Assembly (NCBI GenBank): GCA_049295575.1
Contig: JBAQQX010000002.1
Coordinates: forward strand, 186,001 to 250,000
Length of the DNA: 64,000 bases
Source: UBA6022 sp049295575
Lineage (GTDB): Bacteria; Patescibacteriota; Saccharimonadia; Saccharimonadales; Saccharimonadaceae
Direction of reading: 5' to 3'
Below the pieces are notes generated by a model that ran no database searches, had not been told where the DNA came from, and saw nothing but the letters and a program-made list of their open reading frames with translations. Positions 7,561 to 15,178 of this stretch are shown in pieces. Numbering within the stretch: position 1 is the first letter of the stretch; each line of letters starts with the position of its first letter. The translations under genes were made by a program, and so were the position numbers.

Positions 7561-8641
7561 ACAACGTCATCCTGACGCTGAGATCCGTTTTTGGTGCGAC
7601 ACGAAGTTTCGTCCACAAGCCGCTAGTATTGTACGAGCATTCGACGAGACAATTCCCGTACAAGCAATCGCATCAGGCAAGCTTCGACGGTATAACACTA
7701 TGTCGCTATGGCGCCAGCTTCATCCGTCAATTTTACTACCGAACATTCGCGATCTATTCTTTGTTAGTGTCGGTGTCGTACAGAGCTTCGTGAAGCTGCT
7801 ACTATGGCGCCCAGATGTCGTGTTTACGAAGGGTGGTTTCGTCTGTCTTCCTGTTGGTTTTGCCGCTCATGTGCTACGAATTCCACTCGTCATCCACGAT
7901 TCGGATGCTCATCCAGGACTGACGAACCGTATCCTTGCCCGTTGGGCAACGTATATTGCCACAGGTGCGCCACTTGAGTATTATTCATACCCAGCAGGGA
8001 AGTCGTATTATGTCGGCATCCCAATCGCCGAGGAGTTTACGCCGTTTAACGCCTCGCAGCGGGCGGCCGCTAAACAGCAGCTTGGCTTTGACCCAACGCG
8101 CCCACTAACGGTTATTACCGGTGGGGGACTAGGCGCACGGCGCATTAACGAAGCAACCGCTGCGGAGCTCGATACGATCCTGCCGTTCTCGTCGGTCGTG
8201 CTAATTTGCGGATCGGCAAACTACGATGAACTACGAGCTACTACATCACAGACTGACGACCGTTTTCAGCTTCATGCTTTTGTATCGAGCGGGATGGCTA
8301 CGACGCTCGGCGCAGCTGATGTTGTCATAACTCGCGCAGGCGCGACTACAATTCTCGAACTTGCGGCACTCGCTAAGCCAACTATCCTTATTCCCAATGC
8401 TTATTTGACTGGTGGTCATCAGCTGAAGAATGCAAAGGTGTATGCCGACAAGGGTGCGGTTATGATTATTGACGAAGATGACTTGTTGCAGGATTCAGCT
8501 ATCTTATCGACCACCCTGAAGAGTCTACTGGCTGATTCAAGTAAGCGCACTGCAATGACAAAAGCCTTCGCTGCATTTTCGAAACCTCGTGCCGCTGCAG
8601 AAATGGCAGATATTATCGAGAAAGCAATTAAAAAACAGTAG
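7487..8641 (+). CDS. murG: UDP-GlcNAc:lipid I N-acetylglucosaminyltransferase MurG
   Basis: A 384-aa GT-B glycosyltransferase. The N-terminus MKILAVGGGSGGHVTPV is the glycine-rich acceptor loop; the C-terminal donor domain carries GGGLGARRINE and TRAGATTILELAALAKPTILIPNAY. It converts lipid I to lipid II at the inner face of the membrane. AAGGAGACAGACAATG is a near-ideal ribosome site and lies within the 3' end of ftsW, giving a 74-nt overlap. Confidence 0.95.
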   Translation: MKILAVGGGSGGHVTPVVAVLREYRQRHPDAEIRFWCDTKFRPQAASIVRAFDETIPVQAIASGKLRRYNTMSLWRQLHPSILLPNIRDLFFVSVGVVQSFVKLLLWRPDVVFTKGGFVCLPVGFAAHVLRIPLVIHDSDAHPGLTNRILARWATYIATGAPLEYYSYPAGKSYYVGIPIAEEFTPFNASQRAAAKQQLGFDPTRPLTVITGGGLGARRINEATAAELDTILPFSSVVLICGSANYDELRATTSQTDDRFQLHAFVSSGMATTLGAADVVITRAGATTILELAALAKPTILIPNAYLTGGHQLKNAKVYADKGAVMIIDEDDLLQDSAILSTTLKSLLADSSKRTAMTKAFAAFSKPRAAAEMADIIEKAIKKQ

Positions 8642-8668
8642 TTTTTGCTACAATAAACATAAGTATTT

Positions 8669-9616
8669 ATGGCATTCTCAACGAAAAAACAATCCGACGC
8701 GCCACGCCGGCGTCAGCAGACGTCGTCAGCCACGCAAGCAACGCAGCCGTCACTTGATGAGCAGAGTGCTTTATTTCGACGCAATCGTACTCTGACAGGC
8801 AGCGTTTCGTCTAGAATAGGTGCTGCGGGTGAACAGCAGAGTAATCTAAAGTCAGCACGTGTTCGAGCTCATGAGCTGACTGATCAGCGTCGACGTATCG
8901 CGGGTGTACTTGTTGTAATCGTTGCTGTCGGTGGCCTTCTGGCGGTGCTGCTATGGCAGTTTACCGCTCGAGTCGCAATTGAGGTGCCGAACGTAGGTCG
9001 GAGTGTGGCGGTGGATACTGCGAAATACGACACCGTTATTCAGGAATATTACGGCTTACATCCTTTTGAACGGTTGCGGTTTGCGACTAACGAGGAGCGT
9101 CTAACAAGCTATGTTCAGGCAACTACACCAGAGGTGAAAAGCGTTGCACTTGACGGAAGCGTCGGGTTTACCGAAAGTAAGGTGGTTATTACTATGCGAC
9201 AACCTGTTGCTGGCTGGAAAATTGATACTGCGCAGTACTACGTAGATGGCCAGGGTGTATCGTTTACGACCAACTATTTCGGCTCCCCTTCAGTCCAGAT
9301 TGTTGATCAGAGTGGCGTTCGCCTAGAAGCCGGTACTGCTATCGCAAGTAACCGTTTTTTGGGGTATGTCGGTCGCACCGTGTCGACTGCGGCACAGCAA
9401 GGACTTATCGTAGAGCAGGTTATTATACCGGTGGGCACTACTCGTGAAATAGACCTTCGCATAAGAGGGGTGAGCTCGTATATTAAATTATTGATTGACC
9501 GTCCAGTAGGGCAGCAGATAGAAGACTTGACTCGAGCGCTCGCTTATTTAAAGAGCAAGGGGCAAGAGCCTACGTATATTGATGTTCGCGTATCCAATAA
9601 AGCCTTTTACAAATAA
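8669..9616 (+). CDS. ftsQ: FtsQ/DivIB-like cell division protein
   Basis: A 315-aa protein with a long polar Arg/Gln/Ser-rich N-terminus (about 75 residues), one membrane helix (about residues 78-97, IAGVLVVIVAVGGLLAVLLW) and an extracellular region compatible with POTRA and beta domains. Position after murG fits FtsQ, the scaffold of the FtsQLB complex. TACAAT at 8651-8656 close upstream suggests its own promoter. In many relatives ftsA and ftsZ would follow; here the inovirus region begins 37 bp after the stop. Confidence 0.8.
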   Translation: MAFSTKKQSDAPRRRQQTSSATQATQPSLDEQSALFRRNRTLTGSVSSRIGAAGEQQSNLKSARVRAHELTDQRRRIAGVLVVIVAVGGLLAVLLWQFTARVAIEVPNVGRSVAVDTAKYDTVIQEYYGLHPFERLRFATNEERLTSYVQATTPEVKSVALDGSVGFTESKVVITMRQPVAGWKIDTAQYYVDGQGVSFTTNYFGSPSVQIVDQSGVRLEAGTAIASNRFLGYVGRTVSTAAQQGLIVEQVIIPVGTTREIDLRIRGVSSYIKLLIDRPVGQQIEDLTRALAYLKSKGQEPTYIDVRVSNKAFYK

Positions 9617-9652
9617 TTTAAGCGAGAAGGGCAGAATACCCTGCTATGCTTT

Positions 9653-9672
9653 TATGTTCTACTTTTGTTCTA
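9653..9672. repeat. Direct repeat B, copy 1
   Basis: ATGTTCTACTTTTGTTCTAT: two GTTCTA half-sites 11 bp apart. It matches copies at 10335-10354 and 16403-16422 (18 of 20 with each). It lies 37 bp after the ftsQ stop, outside all phage genes. Confidence 0.7.
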
Positions 9673-10054
9673 TTTTCGATAAATGAGAAAAAACTATATA
9701 AAAATATATTTTTAAACAAAAAGCAAATAATGTCAAAAAGGCAGGGGAGAAGAGAGTAGGGCAATCTTTTTTAAAAAATGCAAATATCTGCGCGGCGCGT
9801 GATATACATCAATGTGGATAAGTTCATTAGCAAGACGGTCTTCTGGGTACCTTGTGTTGTCGTCTATGTGCAGTAGGCTGTTGTGGGTATGTGAGGTTCG
9901 ACAAATGTACATGCATGTCGCTGCATTAATGTGACGTAGCGTTAACATGTAAGAGAAAGTACCCTGCTTAGTAAAAATAGACAGATTTGTATCTATTAGC
10001 AATATATAGGCATGAGTGCTTATTCATCTTTGATTAGAATAGCTAATGTCGTAA

Positions 10055-10085
10055 AAGGTACATTGTGCGACGTATAATCTATGTA
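10055..10085. repeat. Direct repeat A, copy 1 (candidate attL or phage promoter)
   Basis: A 31-bp sequence, AAGGTACATTGTG...TCTATGTA, matching 16152-16182 at 30 of 31 positions. Outer TACAT/ATGTA are inverted, the kind of dyad seen at tyrosine-recombinase sites; it also contains TATAAT at 10073-10078, so it may serve as the promoter of the gene at 10117. The two copies are 6,097 bp apart and enclose every recognisable phage gene. Confidence 0.75.
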
Positions 10086-10116
10086 GGTTATCACTAACCT
10101 AACATGAGGATTTATC

Positions 10117-10335
10117 ATGCACAAAGACAACTTAATCTCAAAAGTTTCACGTATTCATTTTGACCCCCGCTCTTTCGTTAACGACGAAGGAAAAACTGTA
10201 AAATACGCCCCATTAGTTATTGAATGGATTCTTCCTGGCGGCGCTACGTATTCACAGGAAATCAAAGTTACTAAAGAAACTCTTGCGATTATCGAAATAT
10301 CAGCCTCTAATACATCAGTCGCCGTCGACGACTAA
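10117..10335 (+). CDS. Small phage protein, possible ssDNA-binding (gpV-like)
   Basis: A 72-aa, beta-rich-looking, mildly acidic soluble protein with no membrane segment. GAGGA lies 7 nt before the ATG, and repeat A copy 1 with a TATAAT lies 40 bp upstream. Size and place ahead of the coat gene fit a filamentous-phage ssDNA-binding protein, but no signature is recognised, so the role is a guess. Its stop codon overlaps repeat B copy 2. Base composition is AT-richer than the dcw genes. Confidence 0.6.
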   Translation: MHKDNLISKVSRIHFDPRSFVNDEGKTVKYAPLVIEWILPGGATYSQEIKVTKETLAIIEISASNTSVAVDD

Positions 10336-10354
10336 TGTTCTATTTTTGTTCTAG
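10335..10354. repeat. Direct repeat B, copy 2
   Basis: ATGTTCTATTTTTGTTCTAG, identical over 20 bp to 16403-16422. It starts at the last base of the stop codon of the 72-aa gene and ends 28 bp before the coat-like gene. Confidence 0.8.
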
Positions 10355-10382
10355 ATCATTTTAAAAAAAGAAAGGTATAACT

Positions 10383-10553
10383 ATGGAAACTAACAACCAG
10401 ATTCTAACCGCAGCTGATGCAGCTACATTGGTTTCAACTATGCTTGATTTTGTGAAAGATAACATTGCGTTTATTCTTCCGCTCATCGCTTTCGCAATTG
10501 GTTACGCTCTATTCCGCCGACACGCGAATAAAGCTACAAAAGGTAAGCTCTAG
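10383..10553 (+). CDS. Major coat protein-like (pVIII) of filamentous phage
   Basis: A 56-aa protein, METNNQILTAAD..., with classical inovirus major-coat architecture: polar/acidic amphipathic N-terminal helix (residues 1-27), one hydrophobic helix (IAFILPLIAFAIGYALF, about 28-44) and a basic C-terminus (RRHANKATKGKL) to contact packaged DNA. No cleavable signal peptide is obvious, unlike fd. AGAAAGG gives a ribosome site. It heads the structural gene run and is followed by two strong hairpins, as expected for a highly expressed coat gene. Confidence 0.75.
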   Translation: METNNQILTAADAATLVSTMLDFVKDNIAFILPLIAFAIGYALFRRHANKATKGKL

Positions 10554-10561
10554 TCCACCAG

Positions 10562-10639
10562 GTACCCTGACTCACACGGTCGGGGTACTACCCTCGCCCA
10601 CTCGCACCTTTACCACTACAAAAAAGTGGGTGGAGGTAG
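10562..10639 (+). terminator. Two abutting hairpins after the coat gene
   Basis: Hairpin 1: GTACCCTGAC (10562-10571) with GTCGGGGTAC (10579-10588), one mismatch. Hairpin 2: 15-nt arms 10588-10602 and 10625-10639, 12 of 15 paired (CTACC..CCCACT with AGTGGG..GGTAG). In filamentous phages a terminator or mRNA-stabilising structure after gene VIII gives high coat expression; a T-run is lacking, so partial attenuation or processing, or a packaging hairpin, are alternatives. Confidence 0.6.
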
Positions 10640-10666
10640 TATCAACTTAATAATAGAAAGTAAAAA

Positions 10667-10855
10667 ATGTCCCCTATCTCTCCGACTGACTTGGCCAATT
10701 TAATTGCCCAGACTAATATGAAAATCATTGAGCAAGTTGCCCTCTCCCTTCCCTACATGGTGATTATTATTGCCACCTGTGCGGGCGTAAAGATCGTTCT
10801 CGATCTCCTATTTGATTACACGATGGGCATTACTGGTAGAAACAGAGGTCGCTAA
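10667..10855 (+). CDS. Small phage membrane protein (coat-like)
   Basis: A 62-aa protein with a polar N-terminus, one hydrophobic helix (LPYMVIIIATCAGVKIVLDLLF, about residues 28-49) and a short basic end (GRNRGR). Like the 56-aa protein it has a coat-like layout, so it could be a second or minor capsid protein, or even the main one. GAAAG lies upstream of ATG. It belongs to a run of overlapping small genes typical of inovirus virion proteins. Confidence 0.65.
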   Translation: MSPISPTDLANLIAQTNMKIIEQVALSLPYMVIIIATCAGVKIVLDLLFDYTMGITGRNRGR

Positions 10856-10856
10856 G

Positions 10857-10967
10857 GTGTTTGACCCTGCGCTTATAGATAAGATTGCCTTGGTTGCGAC
10901 CATTGGGATAGATTTTCTCATTCTTTGGTACTTCGTACAGAAACTAACAGGTAAGCGTCGTGACTAA
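10857..10967 (+). CDS. 36-aa phage membrane protein (pVII/pIX-like)
   Basis: GTG start 1 nt after the previous stop with AAGGT just ahead. The product is MFDPALIDKIALVATIGIDF... with one hydrophobic helix and a basic C-terminus (KLTGKRRD). Length and topology match the 30-35-aa tip proteins pVII/pIX of Ff phages. Recognition is by size, topology and context only. Confidence 0.55.
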   Translation: MFDPALIDKIALVATIGIDFLILWYFVQKLTGKRRD

Positions 10968-11079
10968 TTACAGAGTTATTGAAGGTATGATCTTCGCCAA
11001 TGGCGATATTGATGAGCAAGGCCGAGTATTTGATACAGATACGGGTGAATATTTAACAAAAGAGGTATTAGAAAAATGA
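10960..11079 (+). CDS. 39-aa acidic soluble phage protein
   Basis: GTG start overlapping the previous gene by 8 nt (GTGACTAA). The product MTNYRVIEGMIFANGD... is acidic with no membrane helix; the second half reads DTDTGEYLTKEVLEK. Its stop overlaps the next start as ATGA. No family is recognised. Tight overlap on both sides supports translation. Confidence 0.5.
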   Translation: MTNYRVIEGMIFANGDIDEQGRVFDTDTGEYLTKEVLEK

Positions 11080-11171
11080 TTTGGTTTATTGTAGGCCTAT
11101 TAGTTGGCCACTATGTTATCCCCGATTTAAAACTATTCATAGACAAGAGAAGGTCTGAGAGTAATGTTTGA
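11076..11171 (+). CDS. 31-aa phage membrane protein (pVII/pIX-like)
   Basis: ATG overlaps the previous stop (ATGA) and its own stop overlaps the next start by 8 nt. The product MIWFIVGLLVGHYVIPDLKL... has a hydrophobic N-terminal helix and a charged tail (IDKRRSESNV). With the 36-aa protein it may form the pair of small tip proteins. Confidence 0.5.
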   Translation: MIWFIVGLLVGHYVIPDLKLFIDKRRSESNV

Positions 11172-12267
11172 TCGTTTTTTAGTATTTATGCCTTTGCTAG
11201 TAATCGTTACTGGCATTGGCGTATTGTTCGGCATTATCGGTGCACCCGTCGCTAGTGCAGCTTCCGACTCAGACGGTGTAATAACCCCGATCACTCAGTT
11301 GAGGTTAGTCCAAGAGGGGCACGATATAGATATTTCACTTACTTGGCGCACCCTCCTGGAAGAGAACCCCGAATTTAATACGGGTGTTTTATTAAACTGT
11401 ATTGATAACAATTTAGAGCGTGGGTTTGGCTGGGGAGCTAGTGAATGGAATCACAATTCAGACCTTAGTGTAAAGCAGGCATATATTTGGTGTACTCCTT
11501 CAACCTCACCTGCTTATTTTGCCGATTTAGGTGCCTATTATACCGATCGGAGAGTATTGATAGCACCGGGTTCAACTGGCTGTACTTTGTATATAGCAAA
11601 CGTTTCTGGGGAGATAGATGCCTATTGTGGTGGTTCATTCTCTGACTACGCTGTTGCAAACCAGATGACGATGGATAATTTCACCGCTCTATATCCTTAC
11701 TTTGTAAACCATCCGATAAATTATCCACCTGATTACGCTGGAGCAGAGCCAAGCGAGAATGGCGTACCTCCTCCGGTCGACCCCGAACCAGAGCCAAATC
11801 CATTCGATATTTTTGAGGAGTGTGATGTTGTTGATGTCGTATGCCACACTCGAAATATTGCTACTTTTTTTACCAATATTCCTCAATTAACTTCTGCTCT
11901 CTTCTTGCCATCTGGTGATCTATTTAGCGAGAATTTTAATGAGTTGAGAGATTTCTTTAATGAGAAGTTTGGCTTTTTAATATTCCCTATTGACTTCATT
12001 GGTAGGGTATTTACGGCAATGATGCCAACGAACCCAAACGGTACATACCCTTCTTGTGTATACAATAATGGCCAGTATGGTGTTCCTGCACTCTGTAGTT
12101 TACACGTCGGCCCGATATTAGGTGGCGAGTTGGTTATTGACTTTGGATTTGCAGAAAAGCACTTCCCTGCCTTCTTTAATCTGGCTCGTGCAGCATTAGG
12201 TGGTCTTGTTTCTTTAAGTTTGATTTATGCACTGCATAGAAAGTATATGAGGGTAATAAAGTCATGA
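11164..12267 (+). CDS. pIII-like minor coat/adsorption protein
   Basis: A 367-aa protein with an N-terminal signal peptide (about residues 1-32, hydrophobic core LLVIVTGIGVLFG, ASA-like cleavage), a Cys-containing exported region with pairs suited to disulphides (residues about 80-160), a proline/glutamate linker (PPPVDPEPEPNPF near 200), a second Cys-containing domain and one C-terminal membrane helix (AALGGLVSLSLIYAL) with a basic tail. This is the layout of filamentous-phage pIII: receptor-binding domains, linker, membrane anchor. Position before pVI-like and Zot genes agrees with the canonical VIII-III-VI-I order. It should decide host specificity. Confidence 0.75.
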   Translation: MFDRFLVFMPLLVIVTGIGVLFGIIGAPVASAASDSDGVITPITQLRLVQEGHDIDISLTWRTLLEENPEFNTGVLLNCIDNNLERGFGWGASEWNHNSDLSVKQAYIWCTPSTSPAYFADLGAYYTDRRVLIAPGSTGCTLYIANVSGEIDAYCGGSFSDYAVANQMTMDNFTALYPYFVNHPINYPPDYAGAEPSENGVPPPVDPEPEPNPFDIFEECDVVDVVCHTRNIATFFTNIPQLTSALFLPSGDLFSENFNELRDFFNEKFGFLIFPIDFIGRVFTAMMPTNPNGTYPSCVYNNGQYGVPALCSLHVGPILGGELVIDFGFAEKHFPAFFNLARAALGGLVSLSLIYALHRKYMRVIKS

Positions 12268-12533
12268 TAATTGATGGATTAATAATCGGTATTGTGGCTA
12301 CCTTGAAAACTGTATTTGGCATACTCCCTAGCCTTCCTCCTCTCGACCCTTTGATTGCATCTGCTGCCGAGTGGGTCATTACAACACTAGAAGGTGCAAC
12401 ATTTATTTTCTATTACATATTTGGAGCCCTCTTCTACCCTATCTTGGTTTTAACGATTGCATTGTTAGGATTTGAGCACATCTACCACTTTGTGATGTGG
12501 GTGATTAAAAAGCTCCCGATTGGGGTTAAGTAA
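12264..12533 (+). CDS. pVI-like minor coat protein
   Basis: An 89-aa hydrophobic protein with two or three membrane helices (around residues 4-22, 44-72). Start overlaps the pIII-like stop as ATGA, and its own stop overlaps the Zot start as TAATG. pVI of Ff phages is a small polytopic protein at the pIII end of the virion, encoded between III and I exactly as here. Assignment rests on order, length and topology. Confidence 0.65.
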   Translation: MIIDGLIIGIVATLKTVFGILPSLPPLDPLIASAAEWVITTLEGATFIFYYIFGALFYPILVLTIALLGFEHIYHFVMWVIKKLPIGVK

Positions 12534-13330
12534 TGTCCGATTACCTCCCTGTTATTAAAAAAGAAAGTCGCCCCTATCTTGAATCTCTTCGCGATGATCT
12601 AGACGCCCGAAAAGACCCTACCTTTTTCTGGCCGACAGGTACTCAAGTTTACGTAGGTCGCCAAGGAAGCGGTAAAACGATCTCTGCTGTTTACCACGCT
12701 CACAAGCTCAAGAAACGTTACCCATCGCTAATCATAGTGACTAACCTTCTCCTTACAAGCATGACGCCTGTGCACTTCAAAACGAAAGAAGATTTACGAC
12801 AGGCCATCGCGAATTTAGACCCTCAAAACGAGTACATCTATTTTCAAGATATGGACGAACTTGCTCTTGCTTTGGTTGAAGTTAATAATGGTCGCTTGGG
12901 TGTCTTATACCTTATCGACGAAATCCACACCTATTTTAATGCCCTCGACAGTAAGAATATACCGATGTTCGTGTTTACCGAGATTAGTCAGCAGCGCAAG
13001 CAAAGAAAAGCAATTATTGGCACTTCCCAGCTTTTCTTACGTATGGCGAAACCTTTTCGCGAGCAATGCGACAACATCATCATGTGCAGTACCATCTTTG
13101 GGATTATAACCATTCAGCGTGCGTATGACGGCATGACTTTAGAGCAAGATTACGACGGCTCTTTAACCGGCCATAGACGCAAAATGGGCTGGTTTTTCCA
13201 TAACCGAAATATAAGGAACATGTACGACACCTATCAAAAAGTAGTAAGTGGAGCAGAACAATATGACCAAACCACCACCAATCAGATAAATATTTCTCGA
13301 AAAGATGTAAAGAAATTGAAGCATTCGTAG
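12533..13330 (+). CDS. Zot/pI-family assembly ATPase
   Basis: A 265-aa protein with Walker A GRQGSGKT (residues 42-49), Walker B VLYLIDEIHTYF (D129, E130) and the following QQRKQRKAIIGTSQLF segment, the pattern of the Zonula occludens toxin/pI family that drives inovirus assembly and extrusion. Unlike typical pI it shows no transmembrane helix or periplasmic domain after the ATPase domain; the C-terminus is polar (GAEQYDQTTT..KKLKHS). No secretin (pIV) gene is present, as expected if the host has a single membrane. The ATPase call is strong. Confidence 0.88.
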   Translation: MSDYLPVIKKESRPYLESLRDDLDARKDPTFFWPTGTQVYVGRQGSGKTISAVYHAHKLKKRYPSLIIVTNLLLTSMTPVHFKTKEDLRQAIANLDPQNEYIYFQDMDELALALVEVNNGRLGVLYLIDEIHTYFNALDSKNIPMFVFTEISQQRKQRKAIIGTSQLFLRMAKPFREQCDNIIMCSTIFGIITIQRAYDGMTLEQDYDGSLTGHRRKMGWFFHNRNIRNMYDTYQKVVSGAEQYDQTTTNQINISRKDVKKLKHS

Positions 13331-13448
13331 ACTCAGAAACATCGAAATCTTTTCGACAGTAGTGAAACGTTGAAAGCTTGAAATCTGTTCAACTTTAGGA
13401 GGAAATTACTACCTCTGTTTGTGAAAATTAACACTCATAGAAAATCGA

Positions 13449-13484
13449 GACTGGTTGGTTCGAGGCACTGCCCGAACCCCAGTC
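13449..13484. other. Strong hairpin between zot and rep
   Basis: GACTGG (13449-13454) and GGTTCG (13457-13462) pair with CGAACC (13473-13478) and CCAGTC (13479-13484): 12 bp with a 2-nt bulge and a 10-nt loop. There is no T-run. In a rolling-circle phage it could be the replication origin or packaging hairpin, or it could end the structural transcript. Confidence 0.6.
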
Positions 13485-13520
13485 GAAGATATAAATTTAA
13501 TTATTTAAGGAGATGCATTG

Positions 13521-13799
13521 ATGCAACAAGAATTTTATCAAATATATGAAGATCGCAGACCGTTAAAAAACCATTCATACCCTTCTATGAGGCATGCAAA
13601 TAAGGCGCTACAAAATATCTTTCTACTACAGAAGGAGTTCGGTTTTAATTTTGGTTTTGATGTTGAGAATCGTCTTTCATTCATGCCCATTCGTCATACT
13701 CTTGCGCTTCGTAAGAAGTATGCAGATGGCTCAACTGCTAATGTTTCATATACGGTCAAACTAATTAAGCCATTTAACACTAATGCTAATAATTTTTAG
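13521..13799 (+). CDS. 92-aa phage protein of unknown function
   Basis: ATG at 13521 has AAGGAG 8 nt upstream. The product is basic and aromatic (MQQEFYQIYEDRRPL..., many Phe/Tyr/Arg/Lys), soluble, with a duplicated-looking NFGFDVENRL segment. It precedes rep; small basic proteins in this position are sometimes regulators or ssDNA-binding proteins. No family is recognised. Confidence 0.6.
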   Translation: MQQEFYQIYEDRRPLKNHSYPSMRHANKALQNIFLLQKEFGFNFGFDVENRLSFMPIRHTLALRKKYADGSTANVSYTVKLIKPFNTNANNF

Positions 13800-13807
13800 A
13801 ACGGGGC

Positions 13808-13832
13808 GTCTGCGTTCCTTGCTAACGCAGAC
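13808..13832. other. Perfect 9-bp hairpin just upstream of rep
   Basis: GTCTGCGTT (13808-13816) pairs with AACGCAGAC (13824-13832) around CCTTGCT. It lies 21 bp before the rep ATG and 8 bp after the previous stop. It could be an initiator nick site presented on a hairpin or an attenuator. Confidence 0.6.
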
Positions 13833-13853
13833 ATATTATGGGTACTTCTCTCT

Positions 13854-14609
13854 ATGATACAATCAGACTATAAAACTATAGAAAACACACAGAAAATATA
13901 CCCTTCCCACGCCAAAGTAGTTGTATATAAACAATCCTTCCGAGTCCCTATAGGCGAAAAAGAACAAAAAACAAAAAAAGAAAAGAATACTGAAATGCTT
14001 ACTGACCAGATGAAACAAATTCTAATCAACCGTAGTCTTAAAAGAACTAAAGAAGTAATTAAAGATATTATCTTATGTAACAACTTCGATTATTTTTGTA
14101 CGTTCACCTTTAAAGACCACCGAAATGATGTAGATGTTTGTAAAGCTCGTATGCACTATTGGCTTCAATCTCAACAGAAAAAATATGGCAATTTTGATTA
14201 CTTGATAGTTCCCGAATATCACGAGGATGGCGTGTCTATTCACTTCCATGCATTATTTAACGACTATGCTGGTCGCCTCTCCCCTGCTATTAATCCGAAA
14301 ACACAAGAGCCTGTGGTTGGACGTAATGATAAGCAAGTTTATAACTTAAGCGGATGGGCTTCTGGCTTCTCTACTGCAATTGAAATAACGAATACCTCGG
14401 ATGATCGCGCAAAGGTCTCTAACTACGTTTCAAAGTATATAACCAAGGAAATGCCACTCTTCTCTGGTAAAAAGCGCTACTGGTGCTCTAAAGGCTTAGT
14501 GCGCCCTATTAAATCTAACAATGTTGATTTACAGCCTTATCTTGTAGATGAAAATGTTGAAGTATTTGATACGGAAGATTATACCGTGTACGTTGTAAAG
14601 AAGGGGTAA
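13854..14609 (+). CDS. rep: Rolling-circle replication initiator (HUH endonuclease)
   Basis: A 251-aa protein with motif I CTFTFKD (about residue 82), the HUH metal-binding motif HFHALF (H130, H132) and the catalytic tyrosine motif YVSKY (Y191, Y195). This three-motif order defines HUH replication initiators of ssDNA phages and plasmids; two Tyr separated by three residues recalls the phage gpA/pII-type group. It would nick the double-stranded form to start rolling-circle replication. There is no good ribosome site before ATG 13854; an upstream ATG at 13838 is out of frame, so translation may be kept low. Confidence 0.85.
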   Translation: MIQSDYKTIENTQKIYPSHAKVVVYKQSFRVPIGEKEQKTKKEKNTEMLTDQMKQILINRSLKRTKEVIKDIILCNNFDYFCTFTFKDHRNDVDVCKARMHYWLQSQQKKYGNFDYLIVPEYHEDGVSIHFHALFNDYAGRLSPAINPKTQEPVVGRNDKQVYNLSGWASGFSTAIEITNTSDDRAKVSNYVSKYITKEMPLFSGKKRYWCSKGLVRPIKSNNVDLQPYLVDENVEVFDTEDYTVYVVKKG

Positions 14610-14628
14610 CTTCTTTCTGAGCCACTTT

Positions 14629-14643
14629 ATATATTGGTATAAT
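14629..14643 (+). promoter_or_regulatory. Extended -10 promoter for cargo genes
   Basis: TTGGTATAAT with TATAAT at 14638-14643 and TG at the -15 position. The DUF4396 gene starts 31 bp downstream. The same TTGGTATAAT box precedes the chromosomal gene at 61869, suggesting host-type transcription of the cargo. Confidence 0.65.
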
Positions 14644-14674
14644 AGAATACGGCACCTTTAAACAAGGATATACA

Positions 14675-15166
14675 ATGAACGATAACAATAATATTAACCA
14701 AATGGCTAAGAGCGCTACACTACACTGCCTAGCTGGATGTGCACTAGGTGAAGTGCTTGGTCTCGTTATCGGTACGGCACTAGGGCTGGGGGCCGGTGTG
14801 ACAATAGTACTAGCGGTCGTGCTGGCTTTCATATTTGGGTATGCACTCTCAACTCTTCCATTACTCAAGGCGGGTGTCGGATTTACCGCTGCTCTATCGG
14901 TAGTACTAGCAGCGGATACGCTTTCGATTGCTACAATGGAAATAGTTGATAATATCGTTATGGCAGTTATCCCGGGTGCTATGACTGCAGGGATAGTAAA
15001 TCCTGTATTTTGGTTAAGTATGCCGATAGCACTAATTGCTGCTTACCTCGCTGCTTACCCAGTTAATAAATACTTACTATCAAAGAATAAGGGGCATGCT
15101 CTTATCATGAAGTACCACCCAGCTCATGATGGCAACGTATCTCACGCGCACCACAATCATCATTAG
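14675..15166 (+). CDS. DUF4396-type membrane protein (prophage cargo)
   Basis: A 163-aa protein of four to five membrane helices with the opening LHCLAGCALGEVLGLVIGTALG, which matches my memory of DUF4396 proteins: Cys-x3-Cys in the first helix, then GEVxG, and a His-rich C-terminal tail (HPAHDGN..HAHHNHH). The Cys and His suggest metal (copper) handling, an inference. AAGGA precedes ATG. It is followed after 12 nt by a DUF305 gene, a recurrent pairing in copper-related loci. It lies inside the repeats that bound the phage. Confidence 0.75.
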   Translation: MNDNNNINQMAKSATLHCLAGCALGEVLGLVIGTALGLGAGVTIVLAVVLAFIFGYALSTLPLLKAGVGFTAALSVVLAADTLSIATMEIVDNIVMAVIPGAMTAGIVNPVFWLSMPIALIAAYLAAYPVNKYLLSKNKGHALIMKYHPAHDGNVSHAHHNHH

Positions 15167-15178
15167 AAGGAGAGAAAT

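Larger units (their letters stand above)
9617..10116. other. 500-bp gap: left prophage boundary region
   Basis: No convincing ORF. It holds the first copy of repeat B (9653-9672), an AT-rich tract (9680-9730) and the first copy of repeat A (10055-10085). An antisense ORF here has no ribosome site and is not believed. The stretch may be host intergenic DNA or a decayed phage remnant between repeat B1 and B2. Confidence 0.5.

Noticed and set aside
9733..10002. 89-aa minus-strand ORF left of the phage
   Set aside because: No ribosome site, opposite to all neighbours, low-complexity His/Leu composition; taken as non-coding.
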